64,000 nucleotides of DNA, from the NCBI GenBank assembly GCA_963576565.1, contig OY755038.1, positions 10,121,756 to 10,185,755 of the forward strand. The letters run 5' to 3'. The notes under the pieces were generated by a model. That model was not told the origin of the DNA, did not search any database, and saw nothing but the letters and a program-made list of their open reading frames with translations. Positions 54,876-64,000 of this stretch are shown here, in pieces (within the stretch, counting starts at the first letter, position 1; each line of letters begins with the position of its first letter). The DNA is from Aspidapion aeneum (Eukaryota; Arthropoda; Insecta; Coleoptera; Brentidae). A program made the translations under genes and the position numbers.

Positions 54876-56530
54876 GTTTTATAATACGGCATCAAGAATT
54901 AACCCTAACTGGACACGAACGGGTGTGAAAGATTTGCATCATCTTTTCGAGAAAATAAGAAAACATGGATCTTCCAGAGAACATATGATTTCTTGCACTG
55001 GATTTGCATTGTTAGGTAATACGAATATTCAAATTTAATTAAGTGCTGCTTGAAAAATACATCACACCCACCCTTTTGCGCCCCCACCCCACAATCACGT
55101 GTTTAACACGTAAAAAAAGGCGTGAGAAAAAAAAACGTTGATTTTAAAAGCTGCTAGAAAAAAACGTTTATTTCATATATGAAAACAAGCTTAATAGGTC
55201 ATTCATTAACGTTATAAAAAATAACGTTGCTAAAAACTGCGTTATAATAACGCCATTATCAAATTAAAACAGCACTGTTTTTACGTTAGTTTCAAGTGAT
55301 TTTTAAAAACGTTAAAATCACATTAGATTCACGCCTTTTCTACACGAATTTTAAAACGCGACTTGCATGGCTTTTCTACTGAATAATTTTGAGATTTTAC
55401 TAGCAGCAGCGCCACCTATCGAAATCTACACTCCAAAAACCAGTTAAGAAACTGATCCCTGATCCTTTACGATCACGACGCATCAGTCATTTAACCTGAT
55501 AGACGCATTAATACTCTGTGAAAGTGTTTACTGTTAAAAAATCTTGTTTAGCTTTTAAAAAAAACATAATGTATATAGATAGATATATAGATATTTTGTC
55601 TTGCCTTGAGCGCCATCTTTAAAATTGTCTTGAAGAGTTGTAGTCTTAAACTAGTAAACTTTTATAACTTCATTTCGCGTTTCTTTTAAGTTAAAAAAAT
55701 TTATTAAAAAAATGTGACTAAAAAAGACGCAGAAAGTTAGTAGGTTTGAGAAGTCTTCATCTAGTGGCGTTTTAGAACATGTTGTGAAGGACTTTTCAAG
55801 TGTGAATTTGGTACATGAAAATAACGAGGGTAAAAAACACGTTATATAGACAGCACCAGAAACTTCAGCAAAAAGTGGATTTTTATAACTTGATTTCTCC
55901 TTGTTTTTAAGTTATCTTTAAGCATGTAGATTTAACAAAATAAACATCACATGGTATGAGGTTGTTTTCAAGTAAAAAAAATCTTTGTTATTTTTGTTCA
56001 CGTTAATTTAATGTTGATGTGATTTTTGTGCTATGTGGGACCCTTACAACGGGCGGCCCCTAATAACAATAGGCTAGACATGTTCTGGTCATTACTTGTA
56101 ATTATGTGAGGTAGGCAGAAATACATGTGTTTAATATAAACATTGTCATTAAAGTCGTCACTACATACTCTACGAGATCTTAAGGTAGGATTTATGGTTA
56201 AAATTCTGCATACAAAGTATGCAAATTAAGATTGATTTAAGCGATAGGATGATGTTTAAGCATACACGCTGATTCAATAGACCATATTGTTGATTTAAAC
56301 AATCTAAATTATATGCACTTTAATTCAAAAACTTAAACATTTTTCAATTTCATTTTTTTTTTTTCAATTTAATTTAATAATTAATACAGAGTAGATATAA
56401 CACATTATAACAGTTACGCTCCCAGAACAAATCACATTCCTAAAGACAAAAACGTCGCGCTAGGATTTTGTGTTCTGCCATACAAGCATATCAAATACAA
56501 CACTACATTAAAAAACAAAACAATATTACC
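54876..56530. other. No recognised gene
   Basis: 1.65 kb with no supported coding sequence. 55085-55340 is rich in AACGTT and TAACG words with several short inverted repeats, but I see no clear element ends. Confidence 0.4.
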
Positions 56531-56534
56531 TATA

Positions 56535-58636
56535 CAGGGTGTTCCAGAACTAATGGTACATAGTTAAACTGTAGATTCCCTGGGTCAAAATATTACGATA
56601 TAGCCATACTTACTTTAGTCCCAAAGTTCGTGCTAACCGAGATACAGGGTGTTAAACTTTATTTTTTCAATTCGATTTTCTTTAATAACTTTTTTAATAA
56701 TTATTATTTTTGCAAAAACTAACCAGCGTGTAAGTTATTTTAAAATTAGCAAGAGGATTCCGTTGAAAAATTTGATGTACAATGTACAGGGTGTTCCTTA
56801 GACCACTACCATTGCATAAAAATCAGTGTATTTTTGTTGTGCCTCGGTGTATACCAGTTTTTATGTAAAATAATGGTTTTTCCATCCTTTTTATGTAAAA
56901 AAGTTATACTGTTTTTAAGTCGCTCAGAGCAACGATTTCTGAGATTTTTGCATTTAAAGTTTTTATTGCATGTGAGTGATATGCCTAATTTATGTATGAT
57001 ACTTTCTTCAATTCTTTCTACTAATTAATAATTTTGCACAAAAAAATCGGTTTGGTGGTTTCTGGGCATGGGCAGCTTAATTTTGGTAAAAAAAAATATT
57101 ATACAGGGTGTTCTCTGGGTCGGTACCGTTACATTAAAATAGGTCTAACTTTTTTGTTCCTCGGTGTATACAAGATTCTATTAAAAACATTAATTTTTTA
57201 ATTTTATTTAAGTAAAAAAGTTATAGCGCTTAGAGGAACGGTTTTCAAGATATTTAAATTAGAAGATTTTTGATTAAATTCTTACCTACTTCATACATAT
57301 TAGCTATAATCAATACTTTTTTATAGCATTCTAAGATTGAATGTTTTCTTAAGAAATATTAAGTTAAAAAATATACAGGGTGGTTCTTGGATTATCATAA
57401 GTGTGTTATCATTGTCCGTTATTGCAACTGCGTAGAGCTTTATTTTTAATGAGGAACAACAACCTCTTCGTATTCGTTTTTTTAAAAATGGTAAGTACGT
57501 ATACTTTATTAATGCAAGTATTTTTTAATTGTTTTGAAAAAAATTTTTAATTATCAATAAAATTAATATTTTATTATTTATTTAAAAAAATTTAAAATTT
57601 CTTAAGCATAGCGCTCTTAGCAACTAAGTTAAAATTTTTAAATTGACAAATAGTAAATCAAACTTAAAACTGTTTATTATTGCAGGCTAGATAAATACCC
57701 AAGAAGAACTATTTCAAAAAATTCAAAATGCTGGAGAGGTGTTCAGAAATGCAAATCTTTATTTTAAAATCAGACATTTGTATAATAAGCGAATAAACAA
57801 ATGTCTTCAGGTTAACGGTGGCCATTTTGAACATTTATTGTAGATTTTTTTTTGTTTTTCTATCTAAAAATTTGTTGTTGCAATAAAATATGTATAATTT
57901 TTATAATTGGTTTTTATTTTCTTTTGTTGTTAATAATTATTTAATAATTAAAATAATATTCTGTTTAAAAACCTGCTTAAGTATACACCGGGGCACAAAA
58001 AAATACAATGATGATTTTAATGCAATGGTAATGGTCCAAAGAAACCCTGTACATTGTACATAAAATTTTACAACGGAAATCAGCTTGCAAATTTCAGAAA
58101 AACCTACATGCTGGTTAGTTTTGGCAAAAATATTAATTAGTAGAATGAATTGAAGAAAGTATCATACAATATATCATATAAATTAGGCATATCACTCACA
58201 TGCAATAAAAACTTTAAATGCAAGAATTTCAAAAACCGTTGCTCTGAGCGACTTTAAAACAGTATAACTTTTTTACATAAAAAGGATGGGAAAACCATTA
58301 TTTTATATAAAAACTGGTATACATCGAGGCACAAAAAAAAGTCACTGATTTCAATGCAATGCTAGTGGTCCAGGGAACACCCTGTACACTGTACATCAAA
58401 ATTTTCAACGGAATCGTCTTGCCAATTTCAAAAAAAATTACCCGCTGGTCATTTTTTGCAAAAATATTAATTAGTAAAAAAGTTATTAAAGAAAAACAAA
58501 TTGAAAAAATAAAGTTTAACACCCTGTATCTCGGTTAGTACGAACTTTTGGACTAAGGTAAGTGTGGCTAAATCGTAATATTTTGACCCAGGGAATCTAC
58601 AGTTTAACTATGTACCATTAGTTCTGGGACACCCTG
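56535..58636. mobile_element. TA-flanked foldback element, 2102 bp, with transposase remnant
   Basis: The ends CAGGGTGTTCCAGAACTAAT and the inverted ATTAGTTCTGGGACACCCTG have TA on both sides (56533-56534, 58637-58638). The arms run about 500 bp with good identity. Inside them, CAGGGTGTT-type motifs recur near 56645, 56786, 57103 and 57374, and complements (ACACCCTGTA) near 58376 and 58521, so the arms hold repeats of the terminus. The centre keeps the C-terminus of a Tc1/mariner-type transposase (57691-57843). Confidence 0.85.
57691..57843 (+). pseudogene. Tc1/mariner-type transposase C-terminal remnant
   Basis: The open reading ends in NKRINKCLQVNGGHFEHLL and a stop, a C-terminus common among insect IS630/Tc1-mariner transposases ('C...NG.HFEHLL'). 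Only about 50 codons remain, starting after TTTATTATTGCAG, which could once have been a splice acceptor. No catalytic residues are present. It shows that this foldback family descends from an element with a transposase gene. Confidence 0.75.
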
Positions 58637-58679
58637 TATAAACTAAGCCCAAAAGTAGAAACAAGATTATACATTTAAT

Positions 58680-60560
58680 ACATTATTAATTTCTTCGCGA
58701 GATTTCTCTAAAAGCAAAATTTTTACATATTTTTTAAATTTTTTGAAAGATATTTGATTTTCGATAAAAGATTTCTTAAGTTCTAATGGAAAGTGGTTGA
58801 AAACTTTTGGAAGGAGATAAATATGATGTCTTTGGCCAATATTTTAAAGAGCTCTATTTTCCTTTATTTTGTATTGAGAAACATATCTAGTATTTGAGTA
58901 TGGTTTTGGATATTTAATAGATTTTTGTTCTTAAAGCAGTACAAGCTAATCTGGTAGTAAAACATTTGCCTAGTATCAAATACTTTTGACTCTTTGTATA
59001 TTAAGTTTGATGGGTACCGATAGTTTTTTGAGTACATTATTTTTAAAATTCCCTTTTGGACAGTATTTAGTTTTTTTATATGTGCATCATGTACTCCACC
59101 CCATGCTAGGACTCCATATTGAATTCTGCTTTCAACCAAAGAATAATACAAAATTTTTAATTGTTTAATGTCCAATATTTTTCTTAGATATTTAAGTCTA
59201 AAATGCATTACCCGGATTGTATTTGCAACTTTTTTAGTGTGGATGTTTCACTTTAAATTAGGATCGAAGTGCACTCCTAAGTATTTAATTGTGTTCGTAG
59301 ATTTTAAATTTATGTTATTAACGTTAAGAGTATCAAAGTTTGGCAAGCCTCTGCTATTACAAGAAAAGGGCATGAAAAGTTTTTTTATAGTTTATTGTTA
59401 AAAGTTTTTGATCGAATATTTTAAAAAGTTCTTTGAGATTTTTTTCTGTCAAAGTTTTTAATTGATCCCATGTATCTGCTATAAAGAATATAACTGTGTC
59501 ATCGCAGAAACTCAACACGTCACCTTCTAATGGTTGTTCAAGAATACTATTAATATAGAGGATAAAAAGAGTTGGGCCAATCACTGTTCCCTGAGGAACA
59601 CCAAAAAGGACTTCTTCCTCTCCACTTAACTGACCTTTGATGCTTGTATATTGTTTTCTGTTAGTTAGAAAGGATTGAAAAAGCCTCCATGATATCCCTC
59701 TTACCCCCAGATCCCGCAAAGACTCCAACAACTGGGAATGGCTCACAGTGTCGAACGCCTTCGCAAGATCAAGGAATACACAAAGTGAAGGCTTACCGCT
59801 CTCTAGTGACCCATATATTTTCGTAGTTAAAGATGCAATAGCATCTTGTGTGTTTTTTCCTTTTTGGAACCCAAACTGTTTTTTAGAAATAATCGAGTAT
59901 TTTTTCAAATATTTTTGAAGTCTTTCGATCAGAACTTTCTCATAGATCTTGGCAAAGTGAGAAATGAGGGAAATGGGCCTATAGTTTGACATACTATCTT
60001 TGTCTCCTGCTTTATGAAATGGTTTAATAGTTGCGATTTTAAACTTATTTGGCACTATACCGTTTTTAAAGGAAGTGTTTATTATATGTACCAACGGGCC
60101 AGCTATGTGTTCAACAATGTTTTTTATGGTTTCCGTTTTTACTTTATCAGCTCCTGGTGCCTTTTTATTATATTTTCTATTTCAGTTTCCGTTGTTTGTT
60201 TTAAAGTAAAATTATGATTTAAAATTTTTCTCTTTTTTAGGGGATTTTTTTGTGGTTTTTGTATTTGTGTAGCTAAATCGGCACCTACATTAGCAAAATA
60301 TTTATTAAATGAATCAGCAATTTCTTTAGGATCTGTTAGTTTTTTGTTATTATCAGAAACTTGGTTAATTTCATTGATTGTTGATTTGCAATATATATCT
60401 TTAACTGTATTCCATAAGGTTTTGGAGCAAGTTTGATTAGCTGCTTTGTGGAAACAAAATTTCGGACTTCCATTGTCTTTATTTATTTTAAACACGACGT
60501 TTCGGTTAGTCAGTATCTTTAACCGTTTTAAGTGTAAACCAAACAATTCAGTCTAAAGCT
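58680..60560 (-). pseudogene. CR1/Jockey-like LINE, RT and C-terminus, 5'-truncated
   Basis: Reads from about 60560 down to 58680. 60139-60546: ORF2 region before RT (LTDPKEIADSFNKYFANVG). 59357-60094: RT, with NYRPISLIS, KKQFGFQKGKNTQDAI, motif A LCVFLDLAKAFDTVSH, FGVPQGTVIGPTLF and motif C SFCDDTVIFF. 58864-59208: the segment after RT, KILYYSLVESRIQYGVLAWG. 58700-58800: the end, KVFNHFPLELKKS. About two frameshifts (near 60140 and 59360) separate otherwise open frames, so this is a fairly young dead copy. There is no RNase H. Clade assignment between CR1/L2 and Jockey is not firm. Confidence 0.85.
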
Positions 60561-60589
60561 ATTACTAATAATACTTTGTGTGCAGTTAG

Positions 60590-60860
60590 GTGTGACGGCC
60601 CGCCCCCTTTTTACTCCTTGGACGCTTGTCTTCTTTAAGGAGTGGTTTCCATATGTTTGGTATGTCCGTGCTTGTTTGACTGAAAACTTCTTTATTCTGC
60701 ATTATAAACGCTATTCAATAAATTTGTGCCAATGCGCCTCCTTATGCAAAACTTTAGCTTCTTCCCTAATTGGGTACTTTTTAGCTGTTCGTCTAATCTA
60801 CCCTGAAGAGGGCGCTTCGTTTCACCTACATATCAATTACGACACTCACATGGGACTTGG
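60590..60860 (-). pseudogene. Penelope-like element remnant, GIY-YIG domain
   Basis: Reading from 60845: ECRN, a stop, then YVGETKRPLQGRLDEQLKST, then QLGKK. This is the YVGET.R.L..R..[EH] start of the GIY-YIG endonuclease of Penelope-like elements. It continues into a tail nearly identical to 11667-11760. Only about 270 bp remain. It borders the truncated LINE 5' end. Confidence 0.75.
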
Positions 60861-61487
60861 TAAATACTCATTCCTTATTATTTGAGGGATTTTCTGGTTT
60901 TGTTTCAGTTACAAAACTCCTTGTCGTATATCCCGATGAAAATACTGTTTTTATATTAGTGTTTGCATATTCGTCTTATGTTTTCTGAAATCCCTTGAAC
61001 ATTATGAAATGTTCATAACACCCAACGGACAATTATTTTGAGAATTTGCTACATTTCGTTTGTTTTTTTGCCCAACTAAAAAGAACCTTTAGTTTAAGTA
61101 ATTCTTTGTTTAATTTTAGGAAGGACTTCTGCAAATGGCATATAATGAGTTTTGAAATAACTCTTTTATGGGAAAAGTATTTAAAACAAAAAGGAACCAT
61201 AAAATAATTAAAATTTCATGAAGGCGTTAAGAGTGCAGTGCAGAGAGATCCAAAAAAAAAAATATTGTCGGCAAAAATCTGCACTTTTAAGAAGAGACTT
61301 AAATGCACCGAGCATTCAAAACCCCATTGCGATAAGTGAAAACCATTTAGAGCTCCTTCTTAAAAACGGTTTTCTTTAGGTAAATCTAAACCAATATATT
61401 CAATGCAATATTAATTTAAGTAACATTCTTTCTTTTGAAATCCTGAGTTACTCTTCAAAACTAGCTAATAATGATTCATATGTGAGT
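60861..61487. other. No recognised feature
   Basis: AT-rich, no coding content recognised. May contain more Penelope-like sequence upstream of the GIY-YIG piece. Confidence 0.35.
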
Positions 61488-62890
61488 GGGCCTTGCAGCC
61501 CTTCCACTGGGACCACTAGTGAGTCTATTGTGGCTCACTTTTGAGTAGTTTCTCACCACTGTATGCCTAATCCTCCAAAAAGATTAGCTATCAGTTTGGG
61601 TGAGACACTGTTCAGATCTTCTGAATCAATCTGAGGTTTACCGAAAGTGTTTTTACCGAAAGTGTTTTGACGTAAACGTGCAATAGCCGGACATTCGCAC
61701 AGTACATGTCTAACTGTTCGTTTCGTCATCCTACATTTCTAGTCTACATTCGGTCTCTTCTGTTATTCCCATGCTGTGCATGGATACTCTTAGTCGACAA
61801 TGACCCGTAAAAAGTCTAGTCACTATACGGATCTCCTGTCTGGTAAGTCCAATGATATTCCTGGCTCTCTTTTGACAAGGTCTTTGAATTAACTCTTTAG
61901 AGTGGGCCAGTTCTGGTATATTCATCCAATATTGTTGGAAGTTGCTCTCCATCCATTTTAATATGGTTAATTTAGCAGCATTGTATGATATCCCCAGGGC
62001 TGCTTCGTCTGCGGCCTCATTTCCCTCGTGCCCAGATGGCCTGGCCTGATGGCATTTTGAATCCATCGGTATACCAGAAAATATTATCGTTGTCTGAAAA
62101 ATTGGTCGTTCTTTAACCAGTCCTCCCTCTTTGGGAGTATAAAGTTGTGTAGCTTTCTGCTATACACTGTGTTGGGCATGACGTCGAATATCATTCCTAG
62201 AGTTGCATCCAACTCTTGTTCCATAATTAGGCCTGTTAATATCACTTTGTTTGCCCTGCCATCCTGGTGGTTGGCCCTTATTCTATAAGTTGCTCTTCGT
62301 GCCTCCGCCTTTAGGAAAATGTGAAGCGGAGGTAAGGTTAGTAAGCATTCAAGCACAGTTAATGGACTAGAGGTCATTGCACCACATATGGCAAGACTGG
62401 CCTGTCGTTGTAAGCTGGTTAGTTTGGCCCTTGAGGTTCTTTGATGTCCCTTCCCCTTCACAATGTCTGTTATATACAGGTTTTTCCGCAAATTCTTTTG
62501 CATGTCCATAGGGACAGTGTGGCTTTGCGAGTTACCTTTTCCAAATAGGCAATCCAGCTGAGAGTTTTATCTAGAGTGACCCCTAGGTATTTACCCTCTG
62601 ACGCAAATGAATGAATTATTTCACCGTTAAGCTCCGGATGAGTCAATAAGTCTAGCTTTCTTTTACAGGTGAACGGTATAATGACTCTTTTTCTGGGATT
62701 AACAGACATCTGTTCCCTATCACACCAGTCTTTTACAGTGTTTAGTACTTCTTGTATCTTACCAGATAATTCTTCTTCTGGAATGTCTCTGATGATTGCT
62801 CCTATGTCATCCGCGTAACACAATACCTCTACATCCAGCGATTTTTCAAAACTAGATATGTATAGCAAGAAAAATATTTGATATAATTTT
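61488..62890 (-). pseudogene. I-like LINE (family C), RT to 3' end with RNase H deletion
   Basis: 62470-62868: late RT, with motif C LCYADDIGAII, MSVNPRKRVI and SEGKYLGVTLD. 62084-62509: the connecting region (SLQRQASLAICGAMTSSPLT). Near 62055-62075 the reading FWYTDGFKM starts RNase H, and within a few residues it jumps to SGHEGNEAADEAALG (61731-62066 frame), the end of RNase H. The middle of the domain is therefore deleted, leaving a frameshift. Then RARNIIGLTRQ and HCRLRVSMHSMG; the 3' UTR has the complement of GAGCCACAATAGACTC near 61530. Dead, and 5'-truncated at about 62890. Confidence 0.85.
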
Positions 62891-63388
62891 TTTATCTGTG
62901 TAGTTTTTATAATACACCGTTTGGTGGCCTTTTAGGGTCCCAAAATATTTACAACAAAAAAATACTGTGTAAAAAACTAAATCAGTTACACGACATAAAT
63001 CCATCAATTGTTCGCTTTCAAGATAAGCTAAATAGCTAAAATGTTTTTCTAACGATACTTTAATTCATTCCTTTCCTTTCCAAAGGAAAGCATGGATTTT
63101 TTCCATTCGTTTTTGCTTCCGGATTGATGTTATCATTTTAATAAAGCTTGTTGGCTTGCTGGAATTACGTCGGAAATTATAACTCGGTACAGATAAGGTT
63201 AAAATTAATGGAAAATATTCGGTTGGAAAAATACAAAGAATTTCATTTCCAGAAACAGCCTGCTTACGTATGCTTATATTTGAAAGCTGTTTTGTGCCTT
63301 ATCAAAGAAACCCGCAGGTTTTTTTATTAGACGCTTGTGTACAGCCGATTTTTTTTAAATAGTTTTAGTTTGCTATAAAGGGGTTATA
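62891..63388. other. No recognised feature
   Basis: No supported gene. A 60-codon frame (63148-63330) has no motif. Confidence 0.35.
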
Positions 63389-64000
63389 CCCAAGTAACAT
63401 TATTACCACTCAAGGTTTTATCAATTTGGTTCCTAGGTTATTTAGAGGGTGCTGTTATGGGTTTTAGGATCAATTTAGCTACATAAAGGTAATTTATATA
63501 GCCAATTACCTAAAGGGGTGTTATACAACCAAAAAGTGATTTATAAAGGGAGTATAATAAAACTGATATTCCTTCTGTTCCTTTTAGATACTTTTGGTTT
63601 TATTGATTTCTGATTTATAAAGATGGTCTTATAAAACCATTTTACCTAAAGTTTTTAAAAAGAAATAAATATAAACTTTGGTCATTTAGTTTTTTTCATT
63701 AATTTAGGTCATCACAAAAGTGTTTTATAATAGAGTTAAACGGTTATCTTATATCCTTTTGTTTTTATAGTTACCAGTAGTTTTAAAGTAAATATGATTA
63801 GATAGGCGGCCATATAGAACCTAGTTTCCTTAAGGCTTTTAAGAGTGGTAAATATAAGCTTTAGACTTTTGGTTTTTGCCATTACTTTTAGGCATTTTTA
63901 AAAGGTTTTATAGGAAGGCTTAAAGGTAAACTTAATTCTTTTGTATTTATATAGTTACCCATAGCTGTATATTAAATATTATTTAAATAGGCTGCCATAT
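63389..64000. mobile_element. Second copy of the CCCAAGTAACATT TIR element, cut by window edge
   Basis: Begins CCCAAGTAACATTATTACCA like the element at 50347 and follows it closely, including the 186-bp-type internal units. It has an extra stretch of about 30 bp near 63535-63570 and scattered substitutions. The other end lies outside the window. Confidence 0.85.

Noticed and set aside
55085..55560. Possible third hammerhead around the GATC-rich inverted words
   Set aside because: CTGATGC lacks the required G8-A9 bases, and no GAAA box with a paired stem II follows on either strand.

Overview
This window looks like repeat-dense, intron-bearing-type nuclear DNA of an arthropod, most likely an insect and possibly a beetle. 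It is AT-rich, there is no operon-like gene packing, and almost every recognisable protein belongs to a transposable element: RTE-like, I/R1-like and CR1/Jockey-like LINEs, Penelope-like elements, a BEL/Pao LTR retrotransposon, Tc1/mariner and hAT transposons, and a P-element remnant. The beetle guess rests only on the style of the RTE-like and TA-flanked foldback families and is weak. I find no convincing ordinary host gene. The best host-like candidate is a small exon-like stretch at 29340-30580, which may itself come from a transposon.

Layout. 1-700 holds a decayed P-element (THAP-type) transposase on the minus strand. 1292-3050 is a 330-bp satellite. 3426-4077 is a TA-flanked foldback element. 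4400-5628 is an RTE-like LINE fragment. 6855-7970 is the 3' part of an RNase H-bearing LINE. 8492-11603 is a second RTE-like LINE split by an intact-looking 1716-bp maT-type mariner (9175-10890). 11650-15424 has Penelope-like remnants, including four 319-bp tandem copies of a piece of the Penelope reverse transcriptase. 16056-17160 is a 526-bp tandem repeat with a single copy at 30820-31275. 17545-19076, 25350-26825 and 56535-58636 are large foldback elements. 26862-28705 and 33785-34574 show nested insertions. 36210-41080 is an RTE-like LINE split by a 2988-bp element with a GGGGGC terminus. 41385-42319 is a dead mariner with a hAT MITE inside. 42535-49671 is a complete BEL/Pao retrotransposon with 458-bp LTRs and one open 1808-codon polyprotein. 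50347-52138 and 63389-64000 are two copies of a TIR element with degenerate internal repeats. 58680-62890 carries CR1/Jockey-like, Penelope-like and I-like LINE remnants.

The most interesting finding is that both tandem repeat families carry type I hammerhead ribozyme motifs on the minus strand. In the 330-bp satellite, two of five copies keep the whole core, and the other three each have one substitution at an essential core position. In the 526-bp family all three copies keep the core. This organisation (a short tandem unit, one hammerhead per unit, a very short stem III) is what is known for animal retrozymes and for hammerheads of Penelope-like elements. The window therefore seems to hold two unrelated small circular-RNA-type retroelement families, next to possible sources of reverse transcriptase (Penelope and RTE-like LINEs). 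Which enzyme moves them cannot be read from the sequence.

The other main theme is a readable insertion history. Several target-site duplications are exact, including 8-bp hAT duplications, TA for mariners, and a 12-bp duplication around a 5'-truncated LINE. These let the order of insertion be worked out at several nested sites.
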